Of a stretch of 64,000 nucleotides of DNA, positions 55,531 through 64,000 are shown one piece after another. The position numbers were made by a program, and so were the translations under genes. A model generated the notes under the pieces. It saw only the letters and a program-made list of their open reading frames with translations. It was not told the DNA's origin and did no database searches. The DNA is from Effrenium voratum (taxonomy: Eukaryota; Sar; Dinophyceae; Suessiales; Symbiodiniaceae). Positions within the stretch are counted from its first letter, which is position 1. Every line of letters starts with the position of its first letter. The stretch lies in NCBI GenBank assembly GCA_963377175.1, contig CAUJNA010003741.1:72001-136000 (forward strand), in the 5' to 3' direction.

Positions 55531-55830
55531 GCTCCACTCGCCCCACTCGCCCCACTCGCCACTCGACCCACTCGACCCACTCGACCCACTGGACCCACTG
55601 GACCCACTCGACCCACTCGACCCACTCGACCCACTCGACCCACTCGACCCACACGACATGACCCACTCTACCCCCCCACACATCACTCGCCCCATTCGAT
55701 TCAGCTGAAGCAGGGCAAGTGGGGCAAGTGGGGCAAGTGGGGCAAGCAGGGCAAGTGGGGCAAGTGGGGCAAGTGGGGCAAGTGGGGCAAGTGGCGCAAG
55801 CGGGGCAAGTGGGGCAAGTGGGGCAAGCCA
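55530..55830. repeat. 9-bp minisatellites in opposite orientation
   Basis: cgacccact units (55540-55660), 65 bp of unique DNA, then gggcaagtg units (55710-55830), roughly the reverse complement of the related cgccccact/cacttgccc form. Confidence 0.9.
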
Positions 55831-56107
55831 ATTACTGCGCCCACTCTCCCGACACTCTGCAATATTCAGGAACCGCACCACAATTTTGGGTCCAGTGAAG
55901 ATGTTGAGTTCTCCACCTTACTGTTGGGCGTGTTCTTCTTCCATGCGTGTAACCATGTGGCCACGCAAAGGGTATTACACAAAAGTTAGGCAACAAGACG
56001 CTTCCGCCCACTTCTGTGAGGCGCGAAGTCCGGGATTTGCTGGACCTGGCGAAGAGCAAAGCGCCGGAAAAGACCGGGGTCCCTATACTTTCCTTTGGCT
56101 TTCAAGT
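55831..56107. other. Nothing recognised
   Basis: Short shadow frames only. Confidence 0.35.
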
Positions 56108-56157
56108 CTAGGTCTCCCAGCTAGGTGCCCTTTCTCTCCCCTTTTTTGGGGACCTAG
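56108..56157 (+). mobile_element. Family B element, minimal copy 7
   Basis: CTAGGTCTCCCAGCTAGGTG then pyrimidines and GGGGACCTAG; 50 bp, lacking the CTAAC segment. Ends are an inverted pair CTAGGTC/GACCTAG. Confidence 0.6.
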
Positions 56158-56164
56158 AAGATCA

Positions 56165-56285
56165 CCGTTTGCTGGCTGGTGCTCAGGGATGACCCGAATG
56201 AACCTAGTTGGGATTCCCTTAAAGGACAGCAGGGGGATGGCTTATGGGGGGATCATTGCCTCATTCCCTGCCTATCGAATCAGCA
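56165..56285 (+). repeat. Family J element, copy 1
   Basis: Matches 56703-56822: gctggtgctcag.g, atgaacct, ttcc.ttaaagga, tcattgcctc.ttccctgcct. Outer words TTGCTG and CAGCAA are inverted. Confidence 0.6.
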
Positions 56286-56394
56286 AGTTTGGGCCCTAGC
56301 CGAGCTTCCTTTGGCTGGCTGCGATCTTTGCAGGGGGCTGAAACGGCCGTTGCGATGCGCCATGGCGCCTGGGAATGGAGAAAGGTGTAAACCT

Positions 56395-56486
56395 CAAAGG
56401 GTTTTACAGGAAATTCTACAGGAAAACGGCTGGTTTAGGCGGTTTTTTGGGGCCATGTCCTGATTTTCCTGCAACCCAACCCTTTG
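56395..56486 (+). mobile_element. Family I inverted-repeat element, copy 1
   Basis: Ends CAAAGGGTT and AACCCTTTG; interior tacaggaaaacggct, ttttttggggccatgtcctg. Similar to 61407-61511. It is followed at once by CAG and a coding-like segment. Confidence 0.6.
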
Positions 56487-56488
56487 CA

Positions 56489-56702
56489 GGCCCGTCCCCG
56501 ATCTGCAGCCAAAGTCCGTGGGCAGTTTGACACTCATTGGACCGGATGTTTCTGGGGAACGACGAAACTGCTGTTTCCCCTTTCGGTCACCTTGAGCGTA
56601 CCGAGTACCCTTTCGACCTTAGGAAATGGACAGAAAAAGGAAACCGTTGCCATTTTAGGGGACCGATTCCTACTTCGAGAATCGCCCATGCGGGCAGTTC
56701 CT
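56489..56702 (+). CDS. Candidate exon after element I
   Basis: Frame reads ARPRSAAKVRGQFDTHWTGC, later GDRFLLRESPMRAVPF, up to family J copy 2. The middle is T-rich. Real extent unclear. Confidence 0.3.
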
Positions 56703-56822
56703 TTTCTGGCTGGTGCTCAGTGGAATGACCCAAAGTTTTGGGAATGAACCTATGGTTTCCTTTAAAGGAAGCCATGGAAGGATGGTTTTTAGGGGTCATT
56801 GCCTCCTTCCCTGCCTATCAAG
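56703..56822 (+). repeat. Family J element, copy 2
   Basis: Ends CTGGCTGGTGC and CAAGCCAG; separates two coding-like stretches and supplies an AG right before the downstream one. Confidence 0.6.
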
Positions 56823-57272
56823 CCAGCTAAAAAAACAAAACACAAGGAAGCCAAAACGAAACCATCCGACGCGCAGGCGGGGACCTCAAGGACTTGTCTA
56901 TCATCACCTTCGGGGCCAGGGTCTCAGATCGAACCTTGGGCCTCCTTTGACGTCTTCCTGGGAGCGGTTTTGGGTGAGATGGCGCAGTTCCCCCCATGGG
57001 TTTTGACATCCTGTTTGCTCACCGGGGAAGTTTCATCCTGTTTGCTCGCTCGGGAATTCTGCCATCTACTTTCTAGTGTAGATTTTCGGGTTGACGAGAA
57101 ATTGAAGCAGCATCTGAGCATATATCTTGTTCCGTGTGCCCCTTTTTTGGGGCATGTTTTAGTACTCTGGAATGGCAGTTGGAACGTCACTCCTGAAATT
57201 CAAAAGGGGATAGCACCAGTAGGTTGCAAACGTGTCGCTGACATGATTGGTGTTCTACAGTTGCTTTCCTAG
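56823..57272 (+). CDS. Candidate terminal exon
   Basis: Opens after family J as KKTKHKEAKTKPSDAQAGTS, a basic hydrophilic stretch, and later reads VDEKLKQHLSIYLVPCAPFL, GHVLVLWNGSWNVTPEIQKG and VADMIGVLQLLS, stop TAG at 57270. About 150 codons without interruption. Product unknown. Confidence 0.45.
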   Translation, partial: PAKKTKHKEAKTKPSDAQAGTSRTCLSSPSGPGSQIEPWASFDVFLGAVLGEMAQFPPWVLTSCLLTGEVSSCLLAREFCHLLSSVDFRVDEKLKQHLSIYLVPCAPFLGHVLVLWNGSWNVTPEIQKGIAPVGCKRVADMIGVLQLLS

Positions 57273-57341
57273 CAGGACAAGACCCCAAGCAAGTATACAG
57301 AAATCAGGGGAGCAAGGTCGTGAGAGGCCCTCGAGGCATAG

Positions 57342-57490
57342 GTGAACCTACTACGGCTTTTGGCTGGCACAAAGCCATCTCTGGCTTTTTGGGGTATCAT
57401 TGGGCTTGTCCACCTGAAATTGGCACCCCGTCGCCCTGAACGATCAATCAAACAAATCGATATGGGATCCCTCCTTGTGGCAAGGTATAT
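57342..57490 (+). CDS. Candidate coding segment
   Basis: Reads LLAGTKPSLAFWGIIGLVHL then KLAPRRPERSIKQIDMGSLL. The frame continues to 57680. A nested candidate after gtatatacag (57493) with donor GTGAGG reads ANWASSFLELLPG. Confidence 0.3.
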
Positions 57491-57676
57491 ACAGCGAACT
57501 GGGCCTCCAGCTTCCTTGAGTTGCTGCCGGGTGAGGCTTTCGCTTGTGACGCGCTATTTCTCGTCGCTTGTGACGCACCCATCCTTTGAGAACTCTCCCT
57601 CTCGGCGAACCCTCTGCGGAGACTGTGCCCTACCGCTTGCAAGCAACCAGGACGCAGCTGCGCGCCCCACGCAGGA

Positions 57677-57926
57677 ATGAGCAACAGGAGCTGGCCCACC
57701 CCCCCCAGCCTACAAGAGCGCGCTTCTGGAGCTGGGTTTCAGGGGCGCAGTACTTTGAGCGTTTGTGGTGTCGCAAGTGAATGGACCAAAGGCATTGACC
57801 CCCGTACCACTCCCCTTGTTCGGGGGCACAACTTGGAGGTTTCCGGCTCCTTCGGAGCTGAGGCAATCGGCGGCCTAGTGTCCTTCTCGGTCACTCTGCG
57901 GGATCTCATCCATGCGATGGTCGGCG
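57677..57926 (+). CDS. Exon with consensus donor
   Basis: Donor GGCG then GTGAGTAA. Ends VSGSFGAEAIGGLVSFSVTL then RDLIHAMVG, with GC-rich third positions; the 5' part (from an ATG at 57677) is less certain. First of three linked exon candidates. Confidence 0.5.
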
Positions 57927-58078
57927 GTGAGTAACAAATGCGCTGGTCCGAGCCGCAGCTTCGGATTTGGTCCGAGGAAATGGCGACCAGAAGAAGTTTG
58001 GTTGTGCGTTTGGTGAAGGAATGAACTGTCATATCTTGCCAAGTTCGAGAATCTGGGCCCCCTTCATAGCCCCAGCAG

Positions 58079-58128
58079 ATCATGCTCTGTGTCGCCGATC
58101 CTCTCCAGGAAGGCGATCGGGGGTTTTG
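58079..58128 (+). CDS. Candidate exon, 50 bp
   Basis: Acceptor catagccccagcag; donor TTTTG then GTAAGT. In the frame that joins the next exon it reads SCSVSPILSRKAIGGF. Confidence 0.45.
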
Positions 58129-58209
58129 GTAAGTCTAATTTGCGGCGCGCAGTGGTTGCTTAGCCGCTTGCAATGGTGACATGTGCCTTCATCGCTTGCT
58201 CATTTGCAG

Positions 58210-58278
58210 GTGAAACAAGCCAAATGCTCCTGAACGCATACAGGTGGCCCGCAAAAGAGATTCTCCGCATCATCAATG
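58210..58278 (+). CDS. Exon joined in phase to the previous one
   Basis: Acceptor cgcttgctcatttgcag; donor CAATG then GTGGCT. Reads ETSQMLLNAYRWPAKEILRI then IN, and a split glycine codon joins it to 58079-58128. Product unknown. Confidence 0.5.
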
Positions 58279-59055
58279 GTGGCTTTTGTTTGTTGTGTCC
58301 ACCCCCCCTGTTGGCCCAAAACCAAGGCCTTCAGGCCTCAACTTTGAAGGAAAGGCATGGAGCTGGCCTGCCGCAATCCCTAGAGAAACTGTGACTCCAA
58401 ACTTTCGTGGAGAAGTTCCCATAGTGGGTAAATTAACAGCCAGGTCACCCGACCTCACGGTGAATTCGACCCAGCAATCCTGAAGCAAAGAGTTCGACCA
58501 ACGATCTGAATTTGCCCAGATAGTTGCCCCCCACCCCTCGCTCACTGCCATTGAATATTGCAGCGCGGGCATTGACATGTGACCCGTGCAGCTTTTCGGC
58601 TCAGTTCATGCTGCTTATTTCATGCAACCGGGTCAGTCGTTTATGTCGTTTAACATTGTCCAAACAGCGCCTGGGCCAGATTCTCACAGAAGGTTGCCAG
58701 TGTTTGTTTAGCAGATAGCTGTTCGGTTTTGATTCTAGTTGCTACGTGTTGGTAGCGATTGTACATCCCAGTTGGCATGTGATCTTCATCCAGAGGTTAT
58801 GGAACCCAAGCCTCACAAGTCTCAGCCAGACCGTGTTGGTCACTTTTGCTGCCCACCGATTTAGCCATCTTTGCCTAGCTTCCCCTTTCGGGCACAACCC
58901 CCCCCCTAAAAACAAGTCAAAAGTCGAACCGCCCCCCCTACAAAAGTCAAAAGTCGAACCAACCCCCCCCCAAAAAAACAAGCCAAAAGTCGGGCGGGGG
59001 TGCCCGTCTCCAACCGCGTTCAGAGCAGAGCGCCCTTTTCTCCTCTCGGAGCCCT
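58279..59055. other. No confident gene
   Basis: aaaagtcaaaagtcgaacc repeats with C runs at 58895-58990. Confidence 0.35.
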
Positions 59056-59100
59056 ATGGCCGAGGCAGTTGGATCGATCGCAGTGCCAGAGGTCTCTCAA
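59056..59100 (+). CDS. Possible start exon
   Basis: ATG at 59056: MAEAVGSIAVPEVSQ before GTTGGA. An overlapping 203-codon frame (58746-59357) is open in another phase, so this is weak. Confidence 0.3.
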
Positions 59101-59893
59101 GTTGGATATATTTTCAGAAAGCCCTGTTCAGGTTGGCTTCAAGGCGACCAAGCATTTACTTAGTTTTTTGTTTTGCTTCTCGTAGAAGCAAACCACTTTG
59201 GGGGTTCCCGACTTGTTGGCACGTACCCAGTTCCTCCTGGTTTGGACCAAGGGAACTTAGCACGTTGCGGAGAGAAGGGAAAGCCCTCTCTGAACCCCTC
59301 TCTGACCAAGACTCAATGGGGAGCCGGTTCTTTGCTTTATTTTTAGTCGCTTGGTGATACAGAGCTTCACCCAAGGATCAATATAGCCATTTGGCATTAG
59401 TTGATATCAATATTCATAGAATCCAACTGTAGGAATTTCTACAGGAACTTGGCCAGACACCTAGAGCTTCCTGTAGCTGGTTGCTTGGAACTGTGGAGGG
59501 TGTGAAGCCGACCGAACAAGTGCTCGCAAGCATCGCACATGGCACCTCAGTGAACCAGCTTTGGGAGACCGTGCCCAGTCTCTGACCCTGAATACACAAA
59601 ATCCTGCAGTCGGTACGTGGTTTATCCCAGGATTTTGTCCTTCCAACGTATCTCCAGTGGTCTATCCTTCCTCAGGCAAGTCTACTTGCAATCCTTGAGC
59701 AGCCTTCCATGAACGTCAGCCATCATGCACATGGGTGCAATTTGCAAAGTGGGGCCAGACCTTTCTGGCTGAGTTGGCCCGTCGACTCTGGTTTCTGAAT
59801 TCTTAGATCCCGGGAGTCGCGTCTGAAATCCGAAACAGACCGAGACCCCTCCCGTTTCGGGTGTCGGGTTGGCTTTCTGAATTCTGTCGCCAG
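59101..59893. other. Nothing confident
   Basis: Only shadow frames. Confidence 0.35.
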
Positions 59894-59960
59894 GGGTCTT
59901 TCCGATGGCGGAGCCACCGTCCAGAGCTCCAGCGGAAAGGTGTCTCGCGATCCGTGGAAA
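59894..59960 (+). CDS. Candidate exon interrupted by family B copy 8
   Basis: Acceptor gaattctgtcgccag; reads GLSDGGATVQSSSGKVSRDP then WK. If the family B element and one target duplication are removed, the frame continues GVIVFFPQELYIC to a stop. Confidence 0.4.
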
Positions 59961-59970
59961 GGTGTCATTG

Positions 59971-60093
59971 GGTCCCCCAGCAATTGGTGCCCGACCTCTC
60001 TCCCCTTTTTTTGGTTGGGAGGAGTCCAACCTAAAATAAACGTCCTGAAAAAAGAAACGGTACCCTTATTCTAACCTCTCTACTGGCGGACCT
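59971..60093 (+). mobile_element. Family B intron-like element, copy 8, with 11-bp target duplication
   Basis: Starts ggtcccccag, contains cccgacctctctcccc, gggaggagtccaacctaaaata and cccttattctaacctctctactggcggacct. Flanked by aggtgtcattg at 59960-59970 and 60094-60104 (exact, 11 bp). A splice AG|GTGTCATTG ... CCTAG|GTGTCATTG would remove the element and exactly one duplication. Confidence 0.8.
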
Positions 60094-60104
60094 AGGTGTC
60101 ATTG

Positions 60105-60933
60105 TGTTTTTCCCCCAAGAGTTATATATTTGTTGAAGGGCTCCCATTTCTTGACCTCCCCGCCCGCTTTTGTTTTGACCCCCTATTCCTTCAGTTTGAC
60201 CCCCTTTTCCTTGTTGTATGTTGAAACCAAAGGTTACGTTCAAACCGACAAGGGAAATGGTCAAACCCCCAGGCCTCTTTCTTAAGAGTGTTGGAATGTC
60301 AAGCTTTGAAGCTTGCTGCTTTTTGAAGAGACAGCATGGTTGAGCAAAATGTGTAGCCAGCTGGTCCCGTTTGAGGGACCAAGGCTCAACACAATGTTCA
60401 TACCAGGGGTGGTCGCAAGCACTCAAGGACCCACCCAAGCATCTCAAGCACAACCAATCTGTGGCCCCCTCGAACCCCAGGCGTCGGCCAGAAAAGGACG
60501 GTGCGACCAACCACCAACCAACCACCAACCAAGTACCACCAATCAAGGTCGTCAGGGGTGGGGCGGTTGCAACGTGGTGACAGAAACCACGGGTTAGATC
60601 ACCGGGCATGACAAACTCCCCTTCTTGGCGATTCGGTTTGGCTGGTCAGCAACATGAATCAGATGGAGTTCACTTCACAAGATGTCGACAAAACACCAGA
60701 CTGAGTTCTTTCTTGTTCACAGCGACCAACAGCAACATGCTGATTCCCGCTCCTTGTTGAGGTCGCTAACATTTGTCATGACCATTGGCAAGTGGACGTC
60801 CCCCGACAAGCATGTTTGAACTTTTTCCTGGTGGGCTCTCTTAGAACCTCGCCCAGCGTCCATTTCTGGGGAATGATTCCACGTTGGGGGGCAGCCTTGA
60901 TGATCGCTTGCATTTGGCTGGGTATTTTCCATG
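60105..60933. other. No gene recognised
   Basis: 60500-60535 is a ccaaccaccaa repeat; 60655-60740 matches 36346-36420. Confidence 0.35.
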
Positions 60934-61050
60934 TGGCCATGGGTCAAAATCCCGTACCCCCAGTGAACATCCCAATCCCCACTAAAAAATGGACTAAAAT
61001 GGGTGGCGCACCTGCCCCAAAATGGTACCATCGGTTTTGACCCACGGCCA
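60934..61050 (+). mobile_element. Family A element, copy 8
   Basis: 117 bp; arms TGGCCATGGGTCAAAA and TTTTGACCCACGGCCA (one mismatch in 16); flanked by TG (60932-60933 and 61051-61052). Nearly identical core to copy 3. Confidence 0.85.
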
Positions 61051-61406
61051 TGTTTGGCAAGGTCAGGCGAAAGGAGTTGTATTGCCAGTAGAAATCAGAG
61101 ACCAATCTCGGCTCATCCCCGCTCGAAGTTTTAACCATTGGGTATGACATGTAGGTAGGTTGAACACCCACATGCTCCAGTACTCTTTCTTTTTTTTTTT
61201 ACAAGACGCTCCCAAGTGTAAAATACGCAGACCCCCAGGTGGTCGCACCATAGACCCCCAAGCAACCGAAAAAGGAACCGGAGGTGGGTGCAACCTGGGA
61301 CCCAACCTGTGTGCCTTGGTCCAAAGACCGGTTCCTTTGCTTGGGGATTCCACTGTAAGGATCCTGAAGAACCAGTACAACGATTCCTCAGAGATCCATG
61401 ACCATT
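61051..61406. other. Nothing recognised
   Basis: Poly(T) run at 61187-61200. Confidence 0.35.
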
Positions 61407-61511
61407 CGAAGGGTTGGGTTGCAGGAAATCTTTACAGGAAAACAGCTAAACAAACTTGTTTCTTGTTTTGGGGCCGTGTCCTGTAGATGCTCCTCTAAGT
61501 TAACCCTTTCG
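61407..61511 (+). mobile_element. Family I element, copy 2
   Basis: Ends CGAAGGGTT and AACCCTTTCG; interior gcaggaaatctttacaggaaaacagct and ttttggggccgtgtcctgta. A fragment follows at 61629-61690. Confidence 0.6.
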
Positions 61512-61755
61512 AGATCTTTCGAGCCCGTGAACAACAAACAGTAAAGAGTGTCTGGGATGCAACCTGTACATGAGCATGTTCATGAATTCAGACCATGGCA
61601 ACACTCGTGACAGGCCAACGAACGCTATGTGGTTTTCTTGTTTTGGGGCCATGTCCTGTAACCTTTGAACCCATGCAGAGGGTTTAACAGCCGCCAAGCT
61701 TTGAACCGTCGGCGTTTCGACCCAACAAACCGTCGGCGGCGTTTCGGCGGCCCAG

Positions 61756-61855
61756 GCTGTCGTCCCTGGCGTCCTTCGCCTCCTTCGCCTCGCTGCGGGG
61801 CCAGCGCTTGGAGAGACGCGTGGCGGTGCTCAGCGCGGACCAGGAGCCAGCGCTT
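61756..61855 (+). CDS. Exon, unknown gene
   Basis: Acceptor gtttcggcggcccag; possible donor GCTTT then GTGACG. Reads LSSLASFASFASLRGQRLER then RVAVLSADQEPAL with almost all third positions G or C. Confidence 0.5.
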
Positions 61856-62482
61856 TGTGACGGAGGGGCCCAGGAAATGGGTGCTCGATCCTTTGGCTTC
61901 CCATTCAAGACATCCCCACCAAAAGGGGTGTGCCCAAGAAATGGGTTCGTTTTTTTCGTTCTCCTTTGGCTTCCCATTTTTCTTCCCAAGAAAATATCCC
62001 CACCATGAGAGGTGTCCCCTTTTTTGTGATGGTCGGCTTTTTTGGAGGTGGTTGATTCCCATTAAACAGGTACCCTCAAAAGAAGACAAGCCCACTGCCG
62101 TGGCATCGCTTCGCTTTTCGGTCGATGCTAGAAACCTACAAATACTGTTTCTCTTTGGGAGGGGGTCCTCAAAGAAAGTTGTACCTATGTCACAGGCGCC
62201 AAAGCTCATTCCTGGGGGTTGCTTAGCCATGAAAAGCAAAACGTAGTTGTTTCTCCAAGTTCTCCCTGGGTTGAAGCTTGGAGTATTCCTCAGCTTAGTT
62301 GGAGGCTTCCAAGGTTGGATTGGTGTGTGATGGCCCCGTTGAAGTCTAAGATGGTAGGTCCCCCTAGCCAACATGTGGTCCCTAGACCGATCTGTGTGGG
62401 ACGGGTTTGATCCCGATGTAGGTCCCACGCCTCTTTTTGTTCAGTTGGCGCAGTGCCGGCCAGGAAATGATTCCATGCGGCA
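61856..62482. other. Repeat-rich intron-like sequence
   Basis: ctttggcttcccatt and tccccacca phrases are duplicated at 61890-62010, resembling 28140-28330 and 1690-1795 (tttggtttccattc...caccctcaaaaa), another low-copy family. Confidence 0.35.
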
Positions 62483-62683
62483 ATGGAAGTCAAAGCATGC
62501 CTGCTGACAGAAGTTGAGTGCCATGCGCCCGCAGGATATGCTGATGCCATGTTTCGGTTTCTTGGGCGGTGCCGAACATGCCAGCGCTTGTGGCCAGCCC
62601 CATTGGCTCATGATGGGCTTGTGCCTGCTATGTTCAAAGTCTCTGCCTCGGACTTCGCAGTTGTTGATGACGTTTCAGGATGA
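62483..62683 (+). CDS. Uncharacterised 66-codon open frame
   Basis: ATG-started frame reading MEVKACLLTEVECHAPAGYA, a Cys pair (RCRTC) and SDFAVVDDVSG before TGA. Could be an exon; no borders or family recognised. Confidence 0.3.
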   Translation: MEVKACLLTEVECHAPAGYADAMFRFLGRCRTCQRLWPAPLAHDGLVPAMFKVSASDFAVVDDVSG

Positions 62684-63240
62684 CATTGCATGAAGTTTGC
62701 TGACCACATGTAATGTCAACATGTGATGACACCATTTCATCGACTTCGTGACATGGTATGAACTTGTCTTCACCCCGATTTTTCCCAAATCACTTGGAGC
62801 TTTGGTCGATGATCCTGGGGCGCGTTCTGACAAGGAGCTTTGCTCAGCCACCTGCTGGGTGCTTGAGCTGCTAGGCAGGGCTTTTCTCACACCAAATTGA
62901 ATCCAACCGTGTGTGGGGAACTAGGGGGACAGCTGCTTCAAAGGGGGCCCTTTGAAGCTTCCGTAGAATTCGGAGGAGATGTTTGGACAAGGGTGTCAGA
63001 TCCTGCTTTGTGGCATGCCAAGCAGTCACCAGGACACATAGATGTTCTTTGCCTGGAACACTCATATAAGTTTGTCTCAATGTAGGGGAACCTGAAAATT
63101 AAGCTTTCCCTTGAAGACAAGCCAGAAAGGCTGAAAAACGCACACGCCAATATTTGGCTTCGGTTTAATGGTGTAATTCGTTGGGATGGTGGACACGGGT
63201 CTAATTGGAGGGGTATTTTTTTTATTTTATTTTTCCTCGC
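62684..63240. other. Nothing recognised
   Basis: Short frames only. Confidence 0.35.
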
Positions 63241-63380
63241 TTTCGGCTTCTTGGCTTCTTGGCTTCTTGGCTTTTTAGCTTTTTGGCTTTTTGGCTTCTT
63301 GGCTTCTTGGCTTTTCGGCTTCTTGGCTTTTTTTGGCTTCTCGGCTTCTGGGCTTTTCGGCTTTTTGTTGGTTTATGCGG
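63241..63380. repeat. TTGGCTTC/TTTTTGGC microsatellite
   Basis: cttggcttcttggctttttg in tandem; hydrophobic frames are artefacts. Confidence 0.9.
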
Positions 63381-63544
63381 CTTTTGGTGGCTTTTTGTTT
63401 TCGCATCTTCTGCATTCCCAGTTCCTCTTCGGCAGGTGGCGTTTTGGCGCTTGTGTTTATGCGGCTTTTGTGGCTTTGGCTTTTCGCATCCTGCTTTTTT
63501 TTGGATTTGGCTTCCCGCATCATCAGCATCACCAGTTCCTCCCT

Positions 63545-63900
63545 ATTTGAATCATCACTTCTTCGGACATCATGGGGGGGAAGCCCCCCCCCAACCCACC
63601 CGCTACTGTTTAGATTGTTTTACCGACTCGGAGGCTGCGCTGAAACAGCAGGCAATCAAGCTGGGGCGCACCGCTATTTGAATCAACACTTCTTCAAACA
63701 TCATGGGGGGGGCTGCCTGCCGCCCCCCCCCAACCCCCCCGCGTTTTAGATTTTCTACAGAGATTTAATTGCACCCCTATTCGAATCATCACTTCTGCGA
63801 ACATCATGGGGGGGGCTGCCGCCCCCGCCAACCCCCCCGCTACTTCTTTTTTACAGGGACCGAAATGCCCTCCAATTTGAATCATCATTTTTTGACCCCG
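63545..63900. repeat. ~105-125-bp tandem repeat with C/G runs
   Basis: Units at about 63547, 63677, 63782 and 63878 share ttgaatcatcacttctt.g, acatcatggggggg, ccccccccaacccccccgc and ttta.attttt. G and C runs could pair as a hairpin in each unit. Confidence 0.8.
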
Positions 63901-64000
63901 TCAACCCGCCAGCTACTTTTTCGATTTTGTTGCCCACGATTTGTTGGTGGTGCTAGGGATGTTGGTCGGACATGCGGGGGATGTTGAAAGCGATGCTGGG

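Noticed and set aside
63205..63749. Hydrophobic membrane-protein-like frames
   Set aside because: Products of TTGGC/TTC microsatellite translation.

Overview
The window reads as nuclear DNA of a dinoflagellate. The strongest sign is an exact 22-nt match to the dinoflagellate spliced leader (DinoSL) at 46795-46816. Consistent with this are short coding islands split by long introns, splice donors that are GT or GC, and very high repeat content. No bacterial operon, rRNA or tRNA gene was found. The order within dinoflagellates cannot be decided. No gene is complete here; exon calls come from reading-frame quality plus splice-like borders, done by eye, so edges are provisional.

Layout. 0-0.5 kb: pyrimidine-rich array and tail, a second copy of the element at 46.8-51.0 kb. 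1.0-2.0 kb: small exon candidates. 4.5-6.0 kb: an intronless broken coding region between two ~370-bp direct repeats. 7.1-13.0 kb (perhaps to 15.6): a string of plus-strand exons of an unrecognised gene. 17.0-25.0 kb: large satellite blocks bracketed by matching inverted ends with hairpins. 26.5-30.7 kb: single exons. 30.0-38.65 kb: plus-strand exons whose hydrophobic segments fit an amino acid/auxin permease (AAAP) transporter. 42-46 kb: further exon candidates. 46.8-51.0 kb: a 4.2-kb insertion starting with DinoSL, carrying a frameshifted pseudogene with possible RNA-dependent RNA polymerase motifs and ending in a pyrimidine array and tail, flanked by a 16-bp target duplication inside another repeat. 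51.5-55.0 kb: a third bracketed satellite block holding a 1.5-kb terminal-inverted-repeat element and a 0.6-kb microsatellite. 56-62.7 kb: more exon candidates between short repeats. 63.2-64 kb: low-complexity and tandem repeats.

The second theme is a population of ~60-170-bp dispersed elements. Family A has 16-bp inverted ends and 2-bp target duplications. Family G has 4-bp duplications. Family B looks like a ready-made intron (GT start, CTAAC, pyrimidines, TAG end); it abuts coding exons repeatedly and in one copy is flanked by an 11-bp duplication. Families E, H, I and J are smaller. Together they suggest active intron gain and retroposition of trans-spliced RNA.
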